Assembly: GCA_021828405.1 (NCBI GenBank)
Contig: JAKARZ010000052.1
Coordinates: 1-11,884 of the forward strand
DNA from: Bacillota bacterium
Lineage (GTDB): Bacteria > Bacillota_E > Sulfobacillia > Sulfobacillales > JAIMBI01
DNA: 11,884 nt
Reading direction: 5' to 3'
Part shown: positions 1 through 8,119 of the stretch, piece after piece
Position numbering within the stretch: position 1 is the first letter of the stretch
How the letters are laid out: each line of letters begins with the position of its first letter
Made by a program: the position numbers and the translations under genes
Notes under the pieces: generated by a model
Told to the model about the DNA's origin: nothing
What the model saw: the letters and a program-made list of their open reading frames with translations, nothing else
Database searches by the model: none

Positions 1-43
1 CCGGGGCTGGCAACACCCGCACGGACGGCATTTCAGGAATCAT
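1..43 (-). CDS. possible start of a further gene in the operon (runs off the window)
   Basis: An ATG read on the minus strand from position 43 opens a frame that stays open to the window edge and reads MIPEMPSVRVLPAP. It overlaps the end of the CCA-adding enzyme gene by 11 nt (ATGATTCCTGA), a common arrangement for translationally coupled genes. An AAGGG run lies about 10 nt upstream. A second in-frame ATG lies at 31. Fourteen residues are too few to recognise a family, and the reading could be chance. Confidence 0.25.
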   Translation of the reverse strand, partial: MIPEMPSVRVLPAP

Positions 44-1490
44 GTTGCGGGGTCCCTTCTCTTCTGCTGTTTCTTCCGATATTGCTTTGCACTCCGCCCT
101 CGGGGTGCGGAGCCGGGGGGTCCCCCCCATGGCGGCGCTGCCACTCGAGCGCTTCCTGGTGTAGCGCCTGGTGGTGGTTGCTCTCGGGATGGACAAGCAC
201 CCAGCTCCTCAGATGCGTCAGCACCGAGCCCACCGCGCGGCTCGGGCCGGCAATATCCAGCCACCGCTGAACATCCTCGCCGGTGCAGGCGAGCTCCAGC
301 CCGTAAGGCGCGTCGGTGACGACCGCCGCCTCCAGCTTGGCTCTCAGCGTGCCGGGATGACTCGGCGGCTCTCTGCCCAGCGCGGCCACATCCGTTTCAT
401 AAAGGGCCAGCAGGTCCAGCACCCGCTCGCGCCGCTCTGCGACCCAGAGACGCCGGATCTCAGTGGGAGTGGCCTCATCCCAGCAAAACCCATGGTGGGC
501 CACCAGCCACGACGCATCCTCCACCGTCCGCCGGGGAAAGCGCATGCGGCGCAGCATGTCGACCGCCCACAGCGCGCTCACCGCCTCGTGTCCGTCAAAC
601 CGCCACGACCCCGCCGCATCCTGGTGGGCGCACACAGGCTTGCCGATGTCATGCAGCAGGCCAGCGAGCCGCAGGCGCGGCGGCAGCGCGAGTGCCGTAG
701 CCAGGCAATGCGCATCCACCGTACCGCCGTTCTGAGGAAAGCCCCGCACCACCGCCCACTCGGGCCAGATGACGTCCCACACCCCGAGCTCGTGCAGGGC
801 AGCGAGCGCTGGGCCCAAGGCCAGGGGGTCCTCGGCGGCCAGCAGTCGGGTCAGCTCCTCGCTCTGGCGCTCCGGCGCCACCACGGCCAAGCGGGGGCGC
901 TCCGCCCGTATCGCCCGCTCGGTGGCCTCCTCCAGGTGAAAGGGCCCCTGGCTCAGTAGGCGCACCGCTCTCCACATGCGCAGCGGATCCTCGCAAAAGC
1001 GGTCACGGGCCGCCCCCACGGCGCGCACACGGCCGGCGGCCAAGTCCGCGAGCCCGCCGACCGTGTCCACCACTTGGCCGTCCAGGTCTATCGCCAGCGC
1101 ATTGATGGTAAAATCTCGCCGCGCGGCGTCCTCAGCCCACGACGTGCCAAATCGCACGGAGGTGGGCCGGCGTCCGTCTCGATACACGCCGTCGGCCCGA
1201 AAGCTGGTCACGTCCACGGCGCCTGACCCCTTGGCCCCGCGGATCACCAGCGTGCCCCACCGGATGCCGCCGTAAGCCAGCGTCCACTCCGGATGCGCCC
1301 GGCGCACCAGCGCCCCCGTGTCGTCGGGCTGAAGGCGGGTGGCCAGGTCCCAGTCGCGCGGGGGCCGGCCCCGGATCACGTCCCGGGCCGCACCCCCCAC
1401 GAGGTACGTGGGACCGGCGGACCCGAGCAGCTCCCACACCGCCCGCACTAGCGGCGGCACAGATCCGGTGTCCACCCGCAATGGCTCCAC
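33..1490 (-). CDS. cca: CCA-adding tRNA nucleotidyltransferase (class II) with HD domain
   Basis: This enzyme adds or repairs the 3'-terminal CCA of tRNAs in the cytoplasm, using CTP and ATP. The 485-residue product shows the class II order. A GGAARD motif is at 32-37 and the metal-binding DWD at 46-48, within PPRDWDLAT. RRDFTINAL is at about 124-132 and DTVGGLADL at 142-150. EDPLRMWRAVRL is at 167-178 and the ERQSEEL helix at 207-213. An HD phosphohydrolase-type segment with LLHDIGKP is at 278-285, followed by HDs near 300 and 332-333. The C-terminal ~35 residues are Pro/Gly-rich and probably disordered. I chose the GTG at 1490 because AGGGAG lies 7 nt upstream, within the 20-nt gap after the mannosidase stop. 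TTG 1481 and GTG 1475 are alternatives. Sequence motifs alone cannot separate full CCA-adding from A-adding activity. The open frame continues upstream, but that part lies inside the mannosidase gene. Confidence 0.93.
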   Translation of the reverse strand: MEPLRVDTGSVPPLVRAVWELLGSAGPTYLVGGAARDVIRGRPPRDWDLATRLQPDDTGALVRRAHPEWTLAYGGIRWGTLVIRGAKGSGAVDVTSFRADGVYRDGRRPTSVRFGTSWAEDAARRDFTINALAIDLDGQVVDTVGGLADLAAGRVRAVGAARDRFCEDPLRMWRAVRLLSQGPFHLEEATERAIRAERPRLAVVAPERQSEELTRLLAAEDPLALGPALAALHELGVWDVIWPEWAVVRGFPQNGGTVDAHCLATALALPPRLRLAGLLHDIGKPVCAHQDAAGSWRFDGHEAVSALWAVDMLRRMRFPRRTVEDASWLVAHHGFCWDEATPTEIRRLWVAERRERVLDLLALYETDVAALGREPPSHPGTLRAKLEAAVVTDAPYGLELACTGEDVQRWLDIAGPSRAVGSVLTHLRSWVLVHPESNHHQALHQEALEWQRRHGGDPPAPHPEGGVQSNIGRNSRREGTPQHDS

Positions 1491-1510
1491 GGCCCCTCTC
1501 CCTGCTTGTG

Positions 1511-4500
1511 CTAGGCGCGCGGCGGGGCCACCCGCCAGCGCACCACCGCGATGCCGTACGCGCGCAGGCTGACGACAGCCTGCCGGCGCTCCGGGTCCCA
1601 GCGCGCCGTGGCGGCGTCGTTGGGCCGTTCCGTGATCGGGTCGATGCTGACCGCCCCCGTTCCGACGACGGGCAGGCTCACGGTGGCGTCCGTCTGGGTC
1701 CCGTACGCTTCCCCGAGCGCCAGCACCAGATCCCCCGAGTGGTCCACCGCCGCCGACACGCCCAGGATCACCACATTGGGTGGGAGCGACGCAAAGGGGG
1801 CGTAGAGACCGGGCGCGCCGCGGGGCTCGGCCGCCGCCGACACCCCGTGCGACCACCCCTGCGCGGCTCCGTGAACGGATGGGGTGGCCCACCTCCCATC
1901 GTGCGGGAGAATCAGGAGGCTTACGGGCGCGGGCTCCTGGTCCGCGTCGGGGTCAGGATAGAGCGGAGCGGTGGACAGCGTGACGCCAAGCCGTCCGCCG
2001 TCGGCCGAATGGCCATAGCGGCCGTCGTTGGCGATGGCCACGCCCACGTGGGTCTCCGCCAGCGAGACGAAGCGGTGCGCCACCCACTCAAAGGCGGCCT
2101 GATCGTTCTCCCCTTCGGGGACCGTCGGATGGCGCGACATGCCCCAGAGCCCCTCCGCCTCCGCGGCCGCCGCCTCAAGCGTGGTGTCCAGCTCCCACCG
2201 CACCACCAAGTGCCTATCGCGCACATCGGCGGTCAGGTTTGTGGACACGGCCCCGTGCAGGTGGTCGATGGCCACATGCTCGGTGACCACGGTGGAGCCG
2301 GTTCGGTGCATGAGCCGCACCACGGTCCGCCAGGCGTGGTGCTCCACCACCGCCAGCGGCGCGTGGTGCCACGCCACCGGCGCCTCACGGTACTGCGGCG
2401 ACAGCTCCCAGGCGTCGTAGTGGGCCGGGTGATCCCGGTATCCCCGCACCCCCGACGGCCCGGCCACAAGCTCCCGCCCTCGGTGCACAAGGCTCCGGAT
2501 GCCTTCGGGTCCCACCACCACGCGCCCCTCGGGCAGGGGAACCACCACGGCATCCCCGTCGGGTGTGGGCGGAGCCTCAGCGGACCCCACCGGCTCGGCG
2601 GGGCGCAGGGCATAGCGGGCCACCGACAGCGCCGACTGCCCCGGCACCGGCACGATGAAGCGGCCGTCGTACGTGGGCTCGGCCTGCCGCCACACGCCAT
2701 CCACCTCAACCGCCACGGGCCCCGCCGCCCGAAACACCTGGAGGGAGGCAGGCACCGGCGTGCCCGCCGCGTTGGCGACCGTGAGAACGTCCTCGGTCCC
2801 CTGGACGGGCAGCGCGGCCATCACGGCGGCCCAGCGCTCGTCCACCGCCGACGCCACCGCCGCCATGTCGTCCCGCCAGTCCTGATAAACCTCGGCGATC
2901 GACGAGCCCGGCAGAATGTCGTGAAACTGGTTTCGCAACACCCGGCGCCACGCGTCTTCCAGCCCGTCCGCCGAGGGCAGGAGGAGCGCCGACCAGGCCT
3001 CCACGCCGCTGAGTCGCGTCTCCCAGCGGCGGTTCCCTCGCTTGACCGCGGTCTGGGTGGTGAACACGGCACGGTGGTACTCGAGATACAGGTCGCCCCG
3101 ATGCTCGGGCCACACACTGACCGCCCTCTCGTCGGGAATGAGGTCTACCAGCGTCCCCCACTCGATTCGGGGCACCAGCGGCAGCCCGCGATATCGGCTG
3201 AGCCGCTCCAGCATTTCCCGGGTCGGGCCGCCACCTCCATCTCCTAGTCCAAACGTGTACAGCACCCGGCCTGTGCCGCCGCGCTCCTCGTAGGCCGACC
3301 ACGCGCGGTCCAGGTCGTCCAGCGTGCCGTCGCCGTTGTATCCGGCGGCGGCCCCGCCATAAAGTTGCACCGCCACGCGGCTGCCGTCTGGCCCCACCCA
3401 GGCGAAGTCCGTGTAGGGAAAGCGCGTCGTATCGTTCCACAAGAGCTTGGTGGTCACCATCATGTCCACACCCGCCAGCCTGAGAAGCGTCGGCCAGCCG
3501 CCGGCAAAGCCAAACGTGTCCGGCAGGAACGCCACCCGGGGCCGATGGCCCGCCTCGGCCAGGAAGTAGCGACCCGCGTACTGGAGCTGGCGCAGCACGG
3601 CAGCCGCCGACGGCAATTGGCCGTCGCACTCCACCCAGGTGGCCCCCGCGGGCTGGAGGCGGCCCGCGCGCGTCTGGGCTCTCATGCGGCCAAACAGCGC
3701 CGGCTCGGTCTCCTGCACGCCCTGCCACATCTCCGGGCTGGACATGAGATAGCCCCAGTCGGGAAACGTTGCCATCAGCCGGTCCTGGGTGGCCACAGTA
3801 CGCAGAACCTTGCGACGGGTCTCTTCCATCGGCCAGAGCCACGCAAGGTCGATATGCGCATGGCCGATGGCCACCAGCCGCCCCACGCCCTCGGGCCAAG
3901 TGGCCTCGAGCTCGGCGCGGAGTGCCGAAAGCCGCTCCCCCACCGTCCCGGCGGCTCGCGCCAAGTCGCGCCGGTCGAGTGCCTCCAATCCCACCACCCG
4001 GCCCCGACGGGCCACCAGCCGCTGATACAGGCCCGCCTCCACGGAGGCGTCGGCTCGCCAGCGCTCGCGAGCCTCCCAGGCCGCCAGATCGGGTGCCAGG
4101 GCCATGAGCGGCTGCACCGCCGCGAGCACGCGGGGGTAAAGCCAGTTGCGCACCGCCAAGGGGGTGGCGGAGCGCACGCCCAGCTCACGCAGCACGGCCA
4201 AGTCCCACCGCACCCGTTCCATGGAGGGGTCCAGGCGCAGCAGGGTCATCGACCGAAGGTAGGGATGGGCCAGCGGTCGGCCGAAAGCGCCGCGGGGCAC
4301 TACTTCCAGCGTGAGCTCGACCGTACGCCCGGCCTCGGGGGACAGATCCGCCTCCTGATGATTGGGATTGATGCCCCAGGCGGGCCGGCCGTCGACGCGC
4401 AGCAACGCCTCCCCATCCACGTCGGCAACCAGCCGCACCGAACCCGTGGGCACGGCCACCCGGGTGCTCAGCACCGCCATCGCGGCGCCGGGGCATGCCC

Positions 4501-4654
4501 AGCTCCGGCCCCACGCCACGGGCCCCCTCGCCAGCTCCCCCGCCGGGCCTCGGTACGCGACGGTGGCGTCCGCCACCGCCACCTGGTCGACAACGGCCCA
4601 GGTATCAAGCGCCTCCACCCAAAGCTGCACGGCGTGCCAAAAACTGCGATCCAC
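1511..4654 (-). CDS. GH38 family alpha-mannosidase
   Basis: This is a retaining, metal-dependent glycosidase that removes alpha-linked mannose from glycans. The 1047-residue product has a beta-rich N-terminal region (about 1-250) and a GH38 catalytic barrel. GHAHIDLAW at 264-272 supplies H267 and D269, the likely Zn ligands. FLPDTFG at 377-382 carries the nucleophile D379. KLLWNDTTRFPY at 403-414, GDGGGGPT at 471-478 and NQFHDILPGSSI at 575-586 (ligand H578) are further family hallmarks. The remainder (about 620-1047) fits the usual C-terminal beta-sandwich domains. The length is normal for bacterial members. No signal peptide is visible, so it probably acts in the cytoplasm. The start is the GTG at 4654, because GGAGGG lies 8 nt upstream and the reading frame further up lies inside the glycosyltransferase gene. 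It follows that gene by 32 nt and precedes cca by 20 nt. Family assignment is firm; substrate linkage is not determined. Confidence 0.93.
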   Translation of the reverse strand: MDRSFWHAVQLWVEALDTWAVVDQVAVADATVAYRGPAGELARGPVAWGRSWACPGAAMAVLSTRVAVPTGSVRLVADVDGEALLRVDGRPAWGINPNHQEADLSPEAGRTVELTLEVVPRGAFGRPLAHPYLRSMTLLRLDPSMERVRWDLAVLRELGVRSATPLAVRNWLYPRVLAAVQPLMALAPDLAAWEARERWRADASVEAGLYQRLVARRGRVVGLEALDRRDLARAAGTVGERLSALRAELEATWPEGVGRLVAIGHAHIDLAWLWPMEETRRKVLRTVATQDRLMATFPDWGYLMSSPEMWQGVQETEPALFGRMRAQTRAGRLQPAGATWVECDGQLPSAAAVLRQLQYAGRYFLAEAGHRPRVAFLPDTFGFAGGWPTLLRLAGVDMMVTTKLLWNDTTRFPYTDFAWVGPDGSRVAVQLYGGAAAGYNGDGTLDDLDRAWSAYEERGGTGRVLYTFGLGDGGGGPTREMLERLSRYRGLPLVPRIEWGTLVDLIPDERAVSVWPEHRGDLYLEYHRAVFTTQTAVKRGNRRWETRLSGVEAWSALLLPSADGLEDAWRRVLRNQFHDILPGSSIAEVYQDWRDDMAAVASAVDERWAAVMAALPVQGTEDVLTVANAAGTPVPASLQVFRAAGPVAVEVDGVWRQAEPTYDGRFIVPVPGQSALSVARYALRPAEPVGSAEAPPTPDGDAVVVPLPEGRVVVGPEGIRSLVHRGRELVAGPSGVRGYRDHPAHYDAWELSPQYREAPVAWHHAPLAVVEHHAWRTVVRLMHRTGSTVVTEHVAIDHLHGAVSTNLTADVRDRHLVVRWELDTTLEAAAAEAEGLWGMSRHPTVPEGENDQAAFEWVAHRFVSLAETHVGVAIANDGRYGHSADGGRLGVTLSTAPLYPDPDADQEPAPVSLLILPHDGRWATPSVHGAAQGWSHGVSAAAEPRGAPGLYAPFASLPPNVVILGVSAAVDHSGDLVLALGEAYGTQTDATVSLPVVGTGAVSIDPITERPNDAATARWDPERRQAVVSLRAYGIAVVRWRVAPPRA

Positions 4655-4686
4655 GGTGTCATCCCTCCACCCCGCGCGGGCCGGCC

Positions 4687-6789
4687 TCAGCCTTCCGACG
4701 GATGCCTCGCCTCTTCCTGCTGGACCCAGAATGTCGCCTCGGTGGGGTGGTTCACTCCATACTGCGGCCCGTTGGCGTTTAAGAGGCCGGCCAGGACGCC
4801 CAGGTGGGGCTTGAGCGCCTCGCGGTGCTTGGCCACCATGCGCCGGTACTGGTCCAGCATGCGGGCCGGGTTGGCGCCTCGCGACCGCGATCCCGCCCGC
4901 AGGCGGTAGTGGTACAGCGGCTCCGGAATCGCCACACCCCCGTGGCCCGCCAGCAAGAGACCCACCCCCGCCTCCCAGTCTTCCATCCCATGGACAAACG
5001 TGGGATCGCCCAAGCCATGAGCCAACAGGGCATCCCGCCGCACTACCATCGATGAGAACGAAAACATGTTTTGAAACAAGGCATAGGGCGACCCGGTGGT
5101 CCAGGTGGGCCAAATTTCTTCGCGAGCGCCAAAGCCGCCCACCCACGAACACACCATGCTGACATTGTCGTAGGCCGCCATGATGGCCAGCGCCCGCTCA
5201 AAGTACCGTCGATCCACCTGGTCGTCCGCATCGACGAACGCCACAAACTGCCCGCGAGCCATCCGCGCGCCGGCGTTGCGGGTGGGTGCGGGCCCACCGT
5301 GGGCCACCCTCACCACCGCCACCGCCGGATAGCGGGCGGCCAGGCGGTACAGGCGCGCAACGCTGGCCGGGTCCCGGCTGTCGTCGTCCACCACCAGCAC
5401 CTCGTCCGGCACCACCGTGCCGGCCAGCACACTCTGCACGGCCTGTTCGACGTAGTGGCCCAGATTGTAGTGCGGAACGATGACCGACAGCCGCGGCGCC
5501 CCGGCCGGCGGCGGCACTCGCTGCGGCACCGGCTGGACGAGCCCCACAAAGGGAAAGGTCGTCCGAGCGCGTGCCGGGGACGAGGCTAAGGCGGCAAACC
5601 ATGTCGCCTTGGCGGCCGTCACCCGGTCGGCGTCGGCGACACGCCGTGCGGTGGCCTCGGCCGCGCGCCCCAGGGCGTCGCGCCGCGCCGGCGACAGCGC
5701 GAGCATCTCCCGGATGCCGGCGGCCAGTGCGTCGGCCCGGCCCGCCGGCACCAAAACGCCGTTCTCGCCCGAGCGGATGAGGTCGCGGGCACTCCCGGCG
5801 TCCGACGCCACCACCACCTGGCCGCGGGCCATCGCCTCCAGGAGCGGATACGGTGAGGTCTCGGCCAGCGACGGTTCCACCACCACGCGCGGACGAAGTG
5901 CCGCGTCGGCGTCTGCGCCTCGCCCGCCGCGGTGGAACCGGATGAGACCCCGGGCCAGAAAGGGTGCGTACACCCGCGTCAGGTACGCCTGCATCGTCTG
6001 CTGCTGCGGGTAATACCAGGCCGAACCCCCCACCACGTCGAGCGGTGTGGTGCACCCCGCCGCCCACAGGGCCTTCATGGCCGAAAACAACTCAAGGCTG
6101 CCGGCCCCACGTCCCAAGGGACCGGCCACGAGGACACCGCCGCCGGGCGCCGTGAGCGGGGCCTCCTCGGCGTCGGCGGCGCCGAGTGGGGGCATGGCCA
6201 CCAGTCGCGGCACGTCCCCCATCCCCGGCGCGAGTCGGTCCGCCCAATACGTGCTCGGGAGGAGCACCCCGTCCGCGGCGGCCAGGGCCGCGCGTTCCAT
6301 CTCCCCGGCCCAGTATCCCGGCAGTCGGTAGGCCGGCGCCTCGTCGAGGGGGTCCACCAGCCACTTCGGCGCGTGGACCGCGACCACCACCGGGAAGCCC
6401 CGGAGCCGGGGGTCGAACGTACGCCGGCGCATCAAAGTAAAGTAGCCCAGACCGTAGCGGTCCTGGACCTCCAACACATCCGGACGCCCAACCCGTTCGA
6501 CGTGCTCCGCCACGGCTTCGGCGCACTGCCAGCTCACCAAGGCGGAGCCGTCGAGGCGCCGGCGGGCATCGGCCGCATACTGGAGGCCGTAGCGGACGAC
6601 GATTAGAGAGCACGAGGGCTCATTCACGGCCACGGTGCGCAGTCGGTCCGAGTCCAGGGCCTCGTCGGGAACAAACACCGCCACCTCGTGGCCGGCGCGG
6701 GTCCAAGCGGCGACCGTCCGCGCGGCGTACGTCCCGAGGGCCCCGACCCCCGCGGGGGGAAACTCCGGCGTGGCCAGCCACAGTTTCAC
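4687..6789 (-). CDS. two-domain glycosyltransferase, GT4-type (GT-B) fused to GT2-type (GT-A)
   Basis: The 700-residue product joins two glycosyltransferases. Residues 1-400 resemble GT4 enzymes. They begin KLWLATPEFPPAGVGALG, the usual N-terminal nucleotide-sugar fold start, and carry the E-x7-E motif ETSPYPLLE at 310-318, followed by ASDAGSARDLI and GVLVPAG. Residues 433-660 resemble GT2 enzymes. They read LSVIVPHYNLGHYVEQAVQS at 434-453, VVDDDSRD at 466-473, the metal-binding DADD at 520-523 and the acidic GMEDWE at 601-606. Both catalytic signatures look intact, so the protein may add two sugars in succession. No membrane helix is evident. The start is the GTG at 6789, whose last two bases overlap the TGA of the upstream gene (GTGA), giving translational coupling. 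The open frame extends upstream to 6984, but only as a shadow of that gene. Sugar donors and acceptors cannot be read from the sequence. The context suggests surface glycan or glycolipid synthesis. Confidence 0.88.
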   Translation of the reverse strand: MKLWLATPEFPPAGVGALGTYAARTVAAWTRAGHEVAVFVPDEALDSDRLRTVAVNEPSCSLIVVRYGLQYAADARRRLDGSALVSWQCAEAVAEHVERVGRPDVLEVQDRYGLGYFTLMRRRTFDPRLRGFPVVVAVHAPKWLVDPLDEAPAYRLPGYWAGEMERAALAAADGVLLPSTYWADRLAPGMGDVPRLVAMPPLGAADAEEAPLTAPGGGVLVAGPLGRGAGSLELFSAMKALWAAGCTTPLDVVGGSAWYYPQQQTMQAYLTRVYAPFLARGLIRFHRGGRGADADAALRPRVVVEPSLAETSPYPLLEAMARGQVVVASDAGSARDLIRSGENGVLVPAGRADALAAGIREMLALSPARRDALGRAAEATARRVADADRVTAAKATWFAALASSPARARTTFPFVGLVQPVPQRVPPPAGAPRLSVIVPHYNLGHYVEQAVQSVLAGTVVPDEVLVVDDDSRDPASVARLYRLAARYPAVAVVRVAHGGPAPTRNAGARMARGQFVAFVDADDQVDRRYFERALAIMAAYDNVSMVCSWVGGFGAREEIWPTWTTGSPYALFQNMFSFSSMVVRRDALLAHGLGDPTFVHGMEDWEAGVGLLLAGHGGVAIPEPLYHYRLRAGSRSRGANPARMLDQYRRMVAKHREALKPHLGVLAGLLNANGPQYGVNHPTEATFWVQQEEARHPSEG

Positions 6790-7793
6790 TGGGGGTCCGG
6801 CCCGCTGCGAGAGCGCGCCCTCCCGGTGGCCAGCAGCACGACGCGCCGTCCCACGCGGAGCACGCCACGCACCGGAGAGTGGTCCATGGCCCGCCAATAG
6901 CGGGCAGTCAGGGCCCACGCGCGCGATGCCTCGATCACCGCCAAACGCTCCGACCGCACCGCCAGCGTGTGATGCTCCGCCCACACCGCCCGGTTCTCGG
7001 CCTCCAGAGCCTCACATCTGGCCCGCCACGAGTCAACCTCGGTCGCCATCCGCGCCGCCTCCGCCACGGCTTCATCGATCCGGCGCGCCACACCTTGAAG
7101 CGTGCGCTGGGCGTCCGCGAGCTGCTCCACCTCCCGCTCCAGAACCCCCACGCGCACGGCGGTGGCGGCAAGGATCTCATTGTCGTGCTCGAGCCGCCAC
7201 ATTTCCTGCTCCACCGCGTGCCATGCCGCGGTGCGCGCCGCCAGGGCCGCCGCGAGCCGGTCCAGGGCCGCGGTCGGCGCCGATGCCGACGGCGGCCAGC
7301 ACGGCCGGGACACTGGCTTGCAGGTCATGAGGGTCCACGAGATCGACCCAGCCGGCCCGTCAGTGCGGTGCGCCCAGCCGGGAGCGGCAGGGTCCACCGG
7401 GATCGCGGCTCCGAGCCACACCAGCCGACCCTCGGGCATCAACACGCGGGCAAACTCGCGCTTGGCCTCGGGCAGGTCTACCTCTCGCGCTTGGCGCCCC
7501 ACCACCACGGCGGCAAAATGCGCCGATGGATAGGGGATGGCCATGGGCGAGGCCAGCTCAAAGGTGAGGTCCGTGCGGGGCACGCGCTGCCGGGCCTCCG
7601 CGAGCGGTGCCGGCCGATCGTCGACGACGATAACCTCCGCGCCCAGCGCCGCCAGCAGATGCGGCGGCCACGGGTCGTCCGCCCCCACCCACAGCACGCG
7701 GCGTCCGGCCGCCCACAGGGCCAGCCGAGTGTACCAGTCGCACTGCGCGGCTGGTGTATGAGCACCGTTGGCATCTGCCCCAGGATGAGCCAT
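6786..7793 (-). CDS. methyltransferase-like N-terminus plus coiled-coil protein, first gene of the glycan operon
   Basis: The product is 335 residues. Residues 30-125 look like a shortened class I SAM-methyltransferase fold: RRVLWVGADDP resembles motif I, EVIVVDD the acidic strand, and FARVLMPEGRLVWLG a late strand. The glycine-rich SAM loop is not canonical, so activity is doubtful. Residues ~175-285 form a long Ala/Glu/Arg heptad-type coiled coil. Residues 288-303 (EASRAWALTARYWRAM) are a segment often seen at the end of coiled coils next to glycosyltransferases. Residues ~140-172 are rich in Trp, Cys, Pro and Ser and look out of frame; another frame reads more naturally there (see findings). 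The start is uncertain. AAGGAGGG at 7819-7812 lies 18 nt before the ATG at 7793, and only an ATC (7805) sits at normal spacing. I infer a scaffold or chain-length partner for the downstream glycosyltransferase. Confidence 0.7.
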   Translation of the reverse strand: MAHPGADANGAHTPAAQCDWYTRLALWAAGRRVLWVGADDPWPPHLLAALGAEVIVVDDRPAPLAEARQRVPRTDLTFELASPMAIPYPSAHFAAVVVGRQAREVDLPEAKREFARVLMPEGRLVWLGAAIPVDPAAPGWAHRTDGPAGSISWTLMTCKPVSRPCWPPSASAPTAALDRLAAALAARTAAWHAVEQEMWRLEHDNEILAATAVRVGVLEREVEQLADAQRTLQGVARRIDEAVAEAARMATEVDSWRARCEALEAENRAVWAEHHTLAVRSERLAVIEASRAWALTARYWRAMDHSPVRGVLRVGRRVVLLATGRARSRSGPDPQ

Positions 7794-7853
7794 GCTGTCA
7801 GTGATGGTGAGCCCTCCTTCACGCAGGGATTCCGATGCGCGTGTGTTTAGGTC

Positions 7854-7881
7854 ATTCTACCGCGTGCAGGCGACCTGACTC
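7854..7881 (-). promoter_or_regulatory. weak candidate promoter for the glycan operon
   Basis: TAGAAT (7859-7854) matches five of six bases of a -10 hexamer. GAGTCA, 16 nt upstream (7881-7876), matches only three of six bases of a -35. It lies about 60 nt before the ATG of the coiled-coil gene and no other gene start is nearer, but the -35 is poor. Confidence 0.25.
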
Positions 7882-8119
7882 TCAGACCGAGGATCCGCCC
7901 AGGCGCAGCGCCGGCCGCGCTGGCATCCCACGCGGCAACGAACGGGAGTGTGTAAGACCGCGCGCGAATGACCCATGGATGGGGCAGCCTCGGCACGGCG
8001 GTCACGATTCAACCTGTCGATGCCGATCACAGCGGATTCACCGGTGCGACGGCGAAACGTGATAGGATCACAGGAAAGCCGCGCGGCGGCGTAGCGCGGC
8101 GAACGAGCGGGGCGAGGCT
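7860..8119. other. divergent intergenic region with no gene
   Basis: This stretch lies between the minus-strand glycan operon and the plus-strand membrane-protein gene. I see no credible coding frame and no RNA gene. It must hold the promoters for both directions, but only weak hexamers are visible. A 7-bp perfect inverted repeat (GCCGCGC at 8078-8084 and GCGCGGC at 8094-8100) sits just upstream of the plus-strand gene and could fold in its 5' leader close to the ribosome binding site. Confidence 0.5.

Noticed and set aside
1491..1892. Upstream extension of the CCA enzyme frame (would give 619 residues)
   Set aside because: This part lies wholly or mainly within the mannosidase gene in another frame, is Arg/Gly-rich, and precedes the natural N-terminus of the family. 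GTG 1490 has a ribosome binding site.
1481..3247. Long plus-strand frame opposite the mannosidase gene (588 residues)
   Set aside because: It is an antisense shadow with His/Arg/Pro-rich low-complexity translation. The same applies to the plus frames at 171-959, 3365-4909, 6879-7850 and 9976-11331.
4655..5152. Upstream extension of the mannosidase frame (would give 1213 residues)
   Set aside because: It overlaps the GT2 domain of the fusion gene and is not mannosidase-like. GGAGGG with the GTG at 4654 marks the start.
8040..8070. Promoter for the plus-strand membrane protein (TTCACC, 17 nt, TGATAG)
   Set aside because: Both hexamers match consensus poorly, and several equally weak alternatives occur in the same region.
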